A DNA stretch of 64,000 nt from an uncultured Paracoccaceae bacterium (GTDB lineage: Bacteria > Pseudomonadota > Alphaproteobacteria > Rhodobacterales > Rhodobacteraceae), in the NCBI GenBank assembly GCA_947488175.1, contig CANKYO010000003.1, forward strand, positions 124,001 to 188,000, written 5' to 3'. A program made the position numbers and the translations under genes. The notes under the pieces were generated by a model that had not been told where the DNA came from, did no database searches, and saw nothing but the letters and a program-made list of their open reading frames with translations. Shown in pieces: positions 57,204 to 64,000 of the stretch (its first letter is position 1; each line of letters begins with the position of its first letter).

Positions 57204-58897
57204 GCGTCGGGGTGATCATGCTGGTGCATACGGCGCTGGACCGGGCCGAACAGGCAATCCGGCATTGGGTCGATGGCGGTTGCCCGGTCGTCGTGCATGT
57301 GGATCGCAAGGTGGGGCCAAAGCAGTATGCCAGCTTTGTTGATGCGCTATCAGATCTTGAAACCGTGCAGTTTTCGCGCCGTCACACATGTGATTGGGGT
57401 ACATGGGCGCTGGTGGCCGCCACGCAGGACGCCGCAACACAGTTGTTGGACAGTTTCCCGAAGGTACGTCATGTCTATCTGGCCTCAGGGGCCTGTTTGC
57501 CGCTGCGTCCAGTGTCAGAGCTTTGCGCATATCTTGATGCGCGGCCCGAGACAGATTTCATCGAAAGTTCCACCACCGCTGATGTCCCTTGGACAGTTGG
57601 TGGGCTTGACAAAGAGCGGTTTACGCTGCGGTTTCCGTTTTCCTGGCGGCGGCATCGCAAGATTTTTGACCTCTATGTCAAACTGCAGCAGCTGATCAGG
57701 TTCAGGCGCAGGATTCCCGATGGCGTGATCCCTCACATGGGATCACAATGGTGGTGCCTGACACGCCAGACGCTCAGCGCGATTCTGAAAGATCCCAAAC
57801 GTCCCGCCCATGATCGCTATTTCCGCAAGGTCTGGATTCCCGACGAAAGCTATTTCCAGACAATGGCGCGACTGCACTCCACCAAGATCGAAAGCCGTTC
57901 ACTTACCCTGTCGAAGTTCGACTATCAGGGCAAACCACATATCTTTTATGATGATCATCTGGCGATGCTTCAGCGCTCTGGCTGCTTTGTGGCACGTAAA
58001 ATCTGGCACCGTGCCTCGAAACTTTATGACGCTTTTCCAGAACCTCTGAACAGCGTGAAAGGTTTGGTAGAACCTAACCCAAGCTCGGTGGACCGCGTTT
58101 TTTCCAATGCGGTTGATCGGAGAACCAGGGGACGGCCCGGTTTGTATATGCAAAGCCGTTTCCCGACGATTGATCGTGAGAACGCCGTGACGGTTGGGCC
58201 CTATTCGGTACTGCAAGGCTTGGCGGAAACGTTTGAGGGGTTTGAGGCCTGGCTCGCCAATCAGACCGGCGCGGACGTACATGGACATCTTTACGCGCCT
58301 GACCGCGCTCACTTTGCCGACCAAAGCAGCGTGTATATCGGCGGGTTGTCTGATGACCCGACCTTGCGCGACTACAATGCAAAGATGTTTCTGACCAATC
58401 TATTGTGGAACACGCGAGGGACGCATCAGGCCTTTCAGTTTGGGCCGACAGACACACAAACCATCAACTGGATGATCGCCAAAGATACCAATGCACGCAT
58501 TACGGTTGTGGCCGGGGCATGGATCATCCCGCTGTTTCGTGCGCGTCAGACCTTTTCCGATATCCGTCGGGAGGCCGCACGGCTGCAACGCATCGAGCAC
58601 AAACAGCTCAAGATCCTGCGGTCACCATTCGCTAAGGCACGGGTGAGGGTCCAGACGCTCGCTGAATTTGTACGATCACCCATGGATACGCTGCAAACCA
58701 TTGTCGATGAGATGAGCGGCCAACCCCGCCCACGCCTGACCGAAGTACCCAATATGGTTGATCTGTCTGGCTTCGGGGCGTTTCTGCAAGAGTTGCGTAA
58801 TCAAGGCATGCATCCTTTCCTGACGGGCGAATTTCCTACGGATTTCGATGTGCGCCCGGATGATCACCCTCATCGCAAACCCTATCTGGTTCGCTAG
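57200..58897 (+). CDS. GT14-like (core-2/I-branching type) glycosyltransferase with large C-terminal domain
   Basis: A 565-residue protein. Residues 1-250 resemble the beta-1,6-N-acetylglucosaminyltransferase/xylosyltransferase group: IMLVHTALDRAEQAIRHWV, VVHVDRKVG, YLASGACLPLRP and MGSQWWCLTR. Residues 300-565 form a separate domain (around SVYIGGLSDDPTLRDYN and FLTNLLWNTRG) that I cannot assign beyond a DUF I recall from Roseobacter annotations. It overlaps the preceding glycosyltransferase gene and ends two bases before the sulfotransferase gene. Confidence 0.82.
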   Translation: MSVGVIMLVHTALDRAEQAIRHWVDGGCPVVVHVDRKVGPKQYASFVDALSDLETVQFSRRHTCDWGTWALVAATQDAATQLLDSFPKVRHVYLASGACLPLRPVSELCAYLDARPETDFIESSTTADVPWTVGGLDKERFTLRFPFSWRRHRKIFDLYVKLQQLIRFRRRIPDGVIPHMGSQWWCLTRQTLSAILKDPKRPAHDRYFRKVWIPDESYFQTMARLHSTKIESRSLTLSKFDYQGKPHIFYDDHLAMLQRSGCFVARKIWHRASKLYDAFPEPLNSVKGLVEPNPSSVDRVFSNAVDRRTRGRPGLYMQSRFPTIDRENAVTVGPYSVLQGLAETFEGFEAWLANQTGADVHGHLYAPDRAHFADQSSVYIGGLSDDPTLRDYNAKMFLTNLLWNTRGTHQAFQFGPTDTQTINWMIAKDTNARITVVAGAWIIPLFRARQTFSDIRREAARLQRIEHKQLKILRSPFAKARVRVQTLAEFVRSPMDTLQTIVDEMSGQPRPRLTEVPNMVDLSGFGAFLQELRNQGMHPFLTGEFPTDFDVRPDDHPHRKPYLVR

Positions 58898-58899
58898 CC

Positions 58900-60333
58900 A
58901 TGTCGAAATTTGACTACTTTGTCATCTTCGCAGAGATGCGGACGGGGTCCAACTATCTGGAAGCAAATATCAACCATTTTGACGGGCTGACCTGTCACGG
59001 TGAGGCGTTCAACCCCAGCTTTATCGGTTACCCGCAAGTTGACAATATTCTGGGCATTACGCTGGAGCGGCGCGAAGGCGATCCCGGTGCCCTGATCAAT
59101 GCGATCAAGGCCGCCGATGGTCTGGCAGGATTTCGGTTCTTTGGTGATCACGATCCACGCGCGCTTGAAATCTGTCTTGCTGACCCACGATGCGCCAAAG
59201 TCATCCTGACTCGAAATCCGATCGACAGTTTCGTCAGTTGGAAAATCGCCAAGGCGACGGGGCAATGGAAACTGACCAACGCGACCCACGCCAAGTCAGA
59301 GCATGTGCATTTCGACGCTGATGAGTTCGAGACATTTCTGGCTCGGGTGCAGCTGTTTCAGACGCAGTTGCTAAATCACCTGCAGAGGACAGGCCAAACG
59401 GCATTCTATCTGGCCTATGACGACCTGTCTGATGTGGAGGTGATGAATGGTCTGGCGTCATTTCTGGGTTGTCACGACCGTCTCACATCTCTCGACCGGA
59501 AACTGAAAAAGCAAAACCCCGAAGCGTCGATCGATAAGGTGGTGAACCCGGCAGATATGGAGGCTGCCCTGGCGCGGCTGGATCGTTTCAACCTGAACCG
59601 AACACCAAATTTCGAGCCGCGTCGCGGGCCCATGATCCCCGCCTATATGGCTGCACCGGAAAGTGGACTTTTGTATCTGCCCTTGCGCGGCGGGCTGGAT
59701 CACCGGGTGGGTGACTGGCTGGCAGCAGTCGACGGCAAATCGCGTTCGGCACTGAAAACCAAGTTCACACAGAAGACATTACGCCAATGGAAACGTGATC
59801 ATGCCGGCCACCGCAGTTTTGCCGTTTTGCGGCACCCGGTTGTTCGAGCGCATCATGCGTTTTGCACCCATGTGCTGTTTGACGGGCCCCGCAACTTTCC
59901 AAAAATTCGCGAGACGCTACGCAAGGTCCATAAGCTGCCCATACCGCAAGAGCCGCTGTTGAAGCGAAACCTGAAAGGGTACGATATCAACGCGCACCAC
60001 AATGCCTTTCTGGCCTTTCTGGTCTTCTTGAAGCACAACTTATCTGCGCAAACAGCGGTCCGCATTGATCCGGCATGGGCCAGCCAGCTTTCGGTACTAC
60101 AGGGTATGGCGCAGTTTGGTTTGCCTGATGTGATCCTGCGCGAGGAGCGCCTGGTTAATGATCTGGATTTTCTAGGATCGCAGGTCGGCCTCAACAACCT
60201 TCCAGTGATGCCACCAGACGAGGATGTCGAGACAACATTGCTTGCGGAGGTTTATGATGCAGCCATAGAAAAGGCTGCACAAGAAGCATATGCCCGGGAC
60301 TACCTGGCGTTCGGGTTTGCCGGTTGGGTCTAA
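58900..60333 (+). CDS. two-part sulfotransferase (NodH-like)
   Basis: A 477-residue protein. The N-terminal half (1-250) has both PAPS-binding elements of a sulfotransferase: the 5'-phosphosulfate loop EMRTGSNYLEANI and the 3'-phosphate segment VILTRNPIDSFVSWKIAK. The C-terminal half resembles a second sulfotransferase at FAVLRHPVVRAHHAFCTHVL, but the usual Ser there is Ala or His and no second 5' loop precedes it. It should sulfate a glycan using PAPS. In Roseobacters such genes are often labelled NodH. It follows the GT14-like gene by two bases. Confidence 0.8.
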   Translation: MSKFDYFVIFAEMRTGSNYLEANINHFDGLTCHGEAFNPSFIGYPQVDNILGITLERREGDPGALINAIKAADGLAGFRFFGDHDPRALEICLADPRCAKVILTRNPIDSFVSWKIAKATGQWKLTNATHAKSEHVHFDADEFETFLARVQLFQTQLLNHLQRTGQTAFYLAYDDLSDVEVMNGLASFLGCHDRLTSLDRKLKKQNPEASIDKVVNPADMEAALARLDRFNLNRTPNFEPRRGPMIPAYMAAPESGLLYLPLRGGLDHRVGDWLAAVDGKSRSALKTKFTQKTLRQWKRDHAGHRSFAVLRHPVVRAHHAFCTHVLFDGPRNFPKIRETLRKVHKLPIPQEPLLKRNLKGYDINAHHNAFLAFLVFLKHNLSAQTAVRIDPAWASQLSVLQGMAQFGLPDVILREERLVNDLDFLGSQVGLNNLPVMPPDEDVETTLLAEVYDAAIEKAAQEAYARDYLAFGFAGWV

Positions 60334-60334
60334 C

Positions 60335-60799
60335 TCAGGCGGCTTGCGTTGCGTGAACTTCTGTCAGGATCGTATGCAGCGTTGCCGCATCGCTATTTGC
60401 GCGCAACTTCGCACACACGGCCTGATCACGCAGGGTTCGTGATACAAGCGCAAGCGCCTTGAGATGTTCAACGCCAGCATTTTGCGGGGCGAGCAGCGCG
60501 AAAACCAGATCAACGGGCTGCCGATCAACGGCGTCAAAGCTCAAGGGTTTTTCAAGGCGCAGAAAAATACCTTTGACACTGTCGATATCGGAAAGCCGGG
60601 CATGGGGCAGCGCAACGCCATGTCCGACACCCGTTGGGCCCAGTCCTTCGCGCTCGATCAATGCATCAATGACTGATGTCGGGTTTAGATCATAGCAGCT
60701 TTCGGCCAGCTCACCCAGATCGTGAAAGAGGCGCTTCTTGCTCGTGCACGAGGCGATTGTCTTAACCGCGCCGGCCCCAAGAATATCAACAAGTTGCAT
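60335..60799 (-). CDS. ptsN: nitrogen-type PTS IIA protein PtsN
   Basis: A 154-residue IIA protein phosphorylated at His66 (in GVALPHARL). It belongs to the regulatory PTS that signals nitrogen, potassium or stress state, not to sugar uptake. It follows hpf by 29 bases on the same strand, the usual alphaproteobacterial order. It converges with the sulfotransferase gene with one base between the stops. Confidence 0.94.
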   Translation of the reverse strand: MQLVDILGAGAVKTIASCTSKKRLFHDLGELAESCYDLNPTSVIDALIEREGLGPTGVGHGVALPHARLSDIDSVKGIFLRLEKPLSFDAVDRQPVDLVFALLAPQNAGVEHLKALALVSRTLRDQAVCAKLRANSDAATLHTILTEVHATQAA

Positions 60800-60828
60800 A
60801 AGTCACTTCTCTCACAGTCATCTATGGA

Positions 60829-61404
60829 TCAACCCGTCGCCCGGGGATCGATCCAGCCAATGTTTCCGTCGTCCCTTCTGTAGACGACATTGATTCCGCT
60901 ATGTTTTTCGTTCCGGAATACAAGCACTGGCGCACTTGCGATTTCCATTTGCATGACAGCCTCACCAACAGAAAGCGATGGGATTTTCGTCTCCATCTCG
61001 GCCACGATCATGGCGTTCACACTATCTTCGGCGGCCTCTTCCGACTCATCCCTTGATTCGAGGATATAAGAACCTGCGTCGGAAAGTGCAACGGGTTGCG
61101 AGCGTTCCCTGTGGTGGTCTTTCAGGCGGCGTTTATACCGGCGCAACTGCTTGTCCATCTTTTCGCCGCAGCTGTCGAACGCCGCATAAATTTCGGCCGC
61201 GCGGCCGGTCGCCTGCGCTGTCAAACCCGTGGAAAGATGAACGACCGCTTCACAGTTGAATTCATGGCCCGACTTCGAAAACACGACGTAGGCCTCGGTT
61301 GGACGCCCGGCATACTTGCTCAGGATTTCGTCCATTTCCGATTTGACATGTGTCTGCAATGCTTCGCCGATGTCGATTTGCTTACCACTGATTTGATACC
61401 GCAT
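60829..61404 (-). CDS. hpf: ribosome hibernation promoting factor, long form
   Basis: A 191-residue protein. The N-terminal domain (1-100, MRYQISGKQIDIGEALQTHV) binds the decoding and tRNA sites of idle ribosomes; the C-terminal domain (about 125-190, ending YRRDDGNIGWIDPR) dimerises and joins 70S ribosomes into 100S pairs. I chose the ATG with AGGAG upstream; a longer frame adds 21 residues. In many Proteobacteria rpoN lies just before it; here a 226-base non-coding region and then lptB do. Confidence 0.95.
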   Translation of the reverse strand: MRYQISGKQIDIGEALQTHVKSEMDEILSKYAGRPTEAYVVFSKSGHEFNCEAVVHLSTGLTAQATGRAAEIYAAFDSCGEKMDKQLRRYKRRLKDHHRERSQPVALSDAGSYILESRDESEEAAEDSVNAMIVAEMETKIPSLSVGEAVMQMEIASAPVLVFRNEKHSGINVVYRRDDGNIGWIDPRATG

Positions 61405-61599
61405 CGTTTCTCCTATGTGTTGTCTGACGACGTAGCGAATAGCCCGCAATTGCGGACGATACGTCATACTATTGGAAAACGATAACGTCCCGTGTCGCTG
61501 ATGTTCCCTCGGTATGCAGGCATTTCTGCGGCACGATTGGGGAAAAGTTGAGCGGGCCAGTCATCCTCTTCATTTGGCGACAGAACGGGGCTGTTTGTC

Positions 61600-61620
61600 A
61601 ATGATGCAGTCAGCATCATT
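61600..61620 (-). terminator. hairpin after lptB
   Basis: AATGATGC pairs with GCATCATT around a five-base loop, 11 bases after the lptB stop on the minus strand. There is no T run, so termination is possible but not certain. The rest of the gap to hpf should hold the hpf-ptsN promoter. Confidence 0.5.
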
Positions 61621-61630
61621 CTGGCCTGAT

Positions 61631-62392
61631 TCAATTTACGCGGAAGTTGTCGCCCAGATATACACGCCGAACATTTTCGTTTTGCACGACTTCGTCGGTT
61701 GTCCCACTCATAAGGACTTTGCCATCATGCAGGATGTAGGCGCGATCAACGATTTGCAGTGTTTCCTGCACGTTGTGGTCGGTGATCAGCACGCCGATGC
61801 CGCGGTTCTTGAGGTCTGCAACCAGATGCCGGATTTCGCCGACCGCGATGGGGTCAACCCCTGCGAACGGTTCGTCCAAAAGCACATATTTCGGACCCGC
61901 CGCCAAGCAACGGGCAATCTCGACCCGCCGCCTTTCGCCGCCGGACAGGGCCATCGCGGATGCCCGGCGCAGGTGTTCGATAGAAAACTCCGACAACAGT
62001 TCTTCCAGCCGTTCGCGGCGTTTGTGGCGGTCATCCACCGCAATTTCGAGAATTGCCATGATGTTGTCTTCAACATTCATACCGCGGAAAATCGACATTT
62101 CCTGCGGAAGATATCCGATCCCCAGCTTTGCCCGGCGGTACATGGGCAATGTCGTCACATCGCGACCATCAATGATCACCTTGCCACCCTCTGGCGTGAT
62201 CAGCCCGGCAATCGCATAAAAGCAGGTCGTCTTACCAGATCCGTTCGGGCCAAGGAGGGCAACAACTTCGCCCCGGCCAAGGTCGATACTTACATCGCGA
62301 ATGACCGGGCGCTTACGATAGCTTTTGCGCAGGTTGACGATATTCAGGCCAACCTCGCCATCTTGCACAGTAAGTGTTGGCGCATCCGTCAT
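61631..62392 (-). CDS. lptB: LPS export ABC transporter ATPase LptB
   Basis: A 253-residue cytoplasmic ATPase that powers LPS transport with LptFG. Walker A LLGPNGSGKTTCFY is near residue 39, the signature LSGGERRRVEIARCL near 145 and YVLLDEPFAGVDPIAV follows. It overlaps the lptA stop by one base and completes the row kdsD-lptC-lptA-lptB. Confidence 0.97.
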   Translation of the reverse strand: MTDAPTLTVQDGEVGLNIVNLRKSYRKRPVIRDVSIDLGRGEVVALLGPNGSGKTTCFYAIAGLITPEGGKVIIDGRDVTTLPMYRRAKLGIGYLPQEMSIFRGMNVEDNIMAILEIAVDDRHKRRERLEELLSEFSIEHLRRASAMALSGGERRRVEIARCLAAGPKYVLLDEPFAGVDPIAVGEIRHLVADLKNRGIGVLITDHNVQETLQIVDRAYILHDGKVLMSGTTDEVVQNENVRRVYLGDNFRVN

Positions 62393-62904
62393 CAGTTCTC
62401 GCCTTGCTGTAAAACCGTGCGCACACGGCCTTCCATCACGGCAGAACCATCCGTGACATTTACCACCATCTTTTCGGCCGAGATTGCGCTGGCCCCTTGG
62501 GTCAGCAGGACATCACCGGTCAGGGTCAAAGTGCCATCTGCCAGATTATAGTCCGCATCTTGCGCCTCTGCGGCATCTGTCGCAGTCACAAAGGTCACGC
62601 CGCCGGACGCGATCAGTCGCTCAATTTGTCCACTCGCTTCGGCATAAATCACCTCAACACTGCTGGCTGACAGCTTCAGCTCACCTTGTCCCACAATAAC
62701 ATTGCCGGAAAAAACAGCCGTTCCGGTCTCCTGATCCACAGCAAGACTGTCCGCTGTCACCTCGACCGCGTCGGTACTATCTGTCGTGACACCGCCCAGA
62801 TTGATATTGGTCTGGGCCTGCGCCGCGGCAATGCCACAAACAAACACGATAGCGGCAAGCGCAAAATTCTTGAACACGGCGAGGGTTTCCTTTGATGACA
62901 TCAT
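62392..62904 (-). CDS. lptA: LPS transport periplasmic protein LptA
   Basis: A 170-residue periplasmic bridge protein with signal peptide (AVFKNFALAAIVFVCGIAAA, cleavage near AQA-Q) and the OstA-like strand pattern: VEVTADSLAVDQETGTAVFS, then IERLIASGGVTF. It passes LPS from LptC to the outer membrane. A second Met follows the first, so the start is uncertain by one codon. The lptC stop lies four bases upstream. Confidence 0.93.
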   Translation of the reverse strand: MMSSKETLAVFKNFALAAIVFVCGIAAAQAQTNINLGGVTTDSTDAVEVTADSLAVDQETGTAVFSGNVIVGQGELKLSASSVEVIYAEASGQIERLIASGGVTFVTATDAAEAQDADYNLADGTLTLTGDVLLTQGASAISAEKMVVNVTDGSAVMEGRVRTVLQQGEN

Positions 62905-62908
62905 CTGG

Positions 62909-63508
62909 TCAGTCTTGCGGTCTGTATATCAGCCGGACCCCTTCGGTGAAAAGCATCTGCTGACCGGTATCTTCCGCAGATACTTGAAAAGTAACCTGCC
63001 CAGCCGTCAATTCGCCAAATGGCGCCCGGATTTCCAACAAACCGTTTGAAGTGACAACACCTGTATCAAGCTTGGCGGTCAGACCGTTCGTCTCCATCTC
63101 GTACCCGGTGGATGTGACAAGGCGAGCAAGGCCCAGAAAATGCGCGATCTCGGCGCGCCCATCAACCTCACCACTTGTTGCTGTCACATTGATGTGGCTT
63201 CCATCAGGATTATCCATGCGCATAGCCATGCGGTCGATACTGACGGTGTCGGGCCGGGTAAGATCAGGCTTGGCGCTATGTGCGGATATCGCGATGATTG
63301 CGCCGTCATCTGTCACGCCGGAAAAGCGCGGCGCGCTGATGCGCTGATCACGGGCGATCGCTTCGATCTCCGCAAATGGAATGTCGGGTTGTTGACCGGG
63401 GTTGCGAGAGAACAGAAATAATGTCGACAACAGCCCAAGCGCAAAAAGCGGCAGAAGTATTTTGGACCAGCCCACCAATTGCGAGTGAAAATTGTCGCGG
63501 CTGCTCAT
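62909..63508 (-). CDS. lptC: LPS export system protein LptC
   Basis: A 199-residue bitopic protein with one N-terminal helix (WSKILLPLFALGLLSTLFLF, about 14-33) and a beta-jellyroll periplasmic part with VTDDGAIIAISAHSA and a late FTEGVRLIYR strand. It receives LPS from LptBFG. It starts three bases after the kdsD stop, so these genes are one operon. Confidence 0.92.
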   Translation of the reverse strand: MSSRDNFHSQLVGWSKILLPLFALGLLSTLFLFSRNPGQQPDIPFAEIEAIARDQRISAPRFSGVTDDGAIIAISAHSAKPDLTRPDTVSIDRMAMRMDNPDGSHINVTATSGEVDGRAEIAHFLGLARLVTSTGYEMETNGLTAKLDTGVVTSNGLLEIRAPFGELTAGQVTFQVSAEDTGQQMLFTEGVRLIYRPQD

Positions 63509-63511
63509 CTT

Positions 63512-64000
63512 TCAGATCACCCCTGCACGCAAGCAATCATGAATGTGCAAGATACCCGCGACTTGCCGCTTTGCGTCCTTTTTCAGCACGAAAAGGCAGG
63601 TAATCTGACGCTCGTTCATGATCGAAACGGCCTTTTCGGCCAGCGCATCGGGTTCGATCGTTGTAGGGTTTTCAGTCATGACTTCACTGGCATTGCGATC
63701 CAGCAACCCGGTCATGTGACGCCGCAGGTCACCATCGGTGATAATGCCGATCAGGGCGCCATCATCACCCGTCACACCCACAACCCCAAATCCCTTTTGG
63801 CTGATCGTGAGAAGCGTGTCGCCCATCGGTGTGTCGCGCGCGACCAGCGGCACGTTATCGCCCTTGTGCATTAGATCACCAACTTTGGACAGCCGCGCGC
63901 CCAGTTTGCCGCCGGGGTGGAATTCGCGAAAATTTTCGGGGGTAAATGCCCGATGCTCCATTAACGCCACCGCCAACGCATCGCCCAGCGCCAGCGTCAT
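63512..64000 (-). CDS. kdsD: arabinose-5-phosphate isomerase, C-terminal part
   Basis: The C-terminal 162 residues of a sugar isomerase with tandem CBS domains. ALGDALAVALMEHRAF and FHPGGKLGARL are typical of KdsD/KpsF, which makes arabinose 5-phosphate for Kdo. The two CBS modules follow (VGVTGDDGALIGIITDGDLRR and CLFVLKKDAKRQVAGILHIHD). The frame is cut by the window edge; the Met at the edge lies inside the gene. It belongs to the Kdo/LPS transport operon and supplies the pathway that KdsB continues. Confidence 0.93.
   Translation of the reverse strand: MTLALGDALAVALMEHRAFTPENFREFHPGGKLGARLSKVGDLMHKGDNVPLVARDTPMGDTLLTISQKGFGVVGVTGDDGALIGIITDGDLRRHMTGLLDRNASEVMTENPTTIEPDALAEKAVSIMNERQITCLFVLKKDAKRQVAGILHIHDCLRAGVI

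Overview
The window reads as ordinary chromosome of a marine Rhodobacterales (Roseobacter-group) alphaproteobacterium. This is inferred from alphaproteobacterial gene order (rimP-nusA-ylxR-infB, lptC-lptA-lptB-hpf-ptsN, secA divergent from a parvulin gene and argJ), an NDUFAF5-like methyltransferase beside comF and grxC, UbiG, and many proteins of Roseobacter type. Genes are densely packed, often with 1-8 base overlaps and GTG or TTG starts. I saw no rRNA, tRNA, CRISPR array, insertion sequence or prophage.

Layout. 0-5 kb: argG with a GNAT gene, a short-chain dehydrogenase divergent from a TetR regulator, and a Tat-exported Acg-type nitroreductase. 4.8-13.6 kb: a Nudix gene, then an overlapping chain hslO / CoA-type Nudix / CCA tRNA nucleotidyltransferase / LysE exporter, followed by a tandem pair of ABC half-exporters and an iron-sulfur RNA m5U methyltransferase. 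13.6-20.5 kb: two L,D-transpeptidases flanking a CAP-domain lipoprotein, a membrane-anchored Ser/Thr kinase, a 43-residue protein translationally coupled to a MerR regulator, and a chemoreceptor. 20.7-33.2 kb: ferrochelatase, NDUFAF5-like methyltransferase, comF, glutaredoxin, nitrilase-type hydrolase, MarR, GNAT, ubiG, then proline iminopeptidase leading into a complete peptide ABC importer. 33.2-34.7 kb: the largest non-coding stretch, with an orphan terminator that may end a small RNA, a Gly/Asn-rich secreted protein, and the leader of rimP with a terminator-like hairpin just before the start codon. 34.7-51.3 kb: rimP-nusA-ylxR/L7Ae-infB, mutT-argJ-parvulin, secA, radC, dnaJ-dnaK. 51.5-60.3 kb: surface-polysaccharide genes. 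60.3-64 kb: ptsN, hpf, lptB, lptA, lptC and kdsD.

The two most interesting signals are these. First, a roughly 200-base sequence is present twice (4659-4861 and 40743-40946), each time at the 3' end of a minus-strand Nudix gene. Each copy carries four CCGAC blocks spaced exactly 11 bases apart, about one turn of DNA. Second, the 51.5-60.3 kb region links a polysaccharide-export-type ABC permease, a PAP phosphatase (CysQ), CMP-Kdo synthase, UDP-glucose synthase, two paralogous family-2-like glycosyltransferases, a GT14-like protein with a large uncharacterised tail, and a two-part sulfotransferase. Together they suggest a sulfated surface glycan. Smaller leads are the rimP leader hairpin, the coupled small protein and 18-base palindrome at the MerR gene, a triple hairpin after the GNAT gene near 25.8 kb, and the possible small RNA near 33.4 kb.
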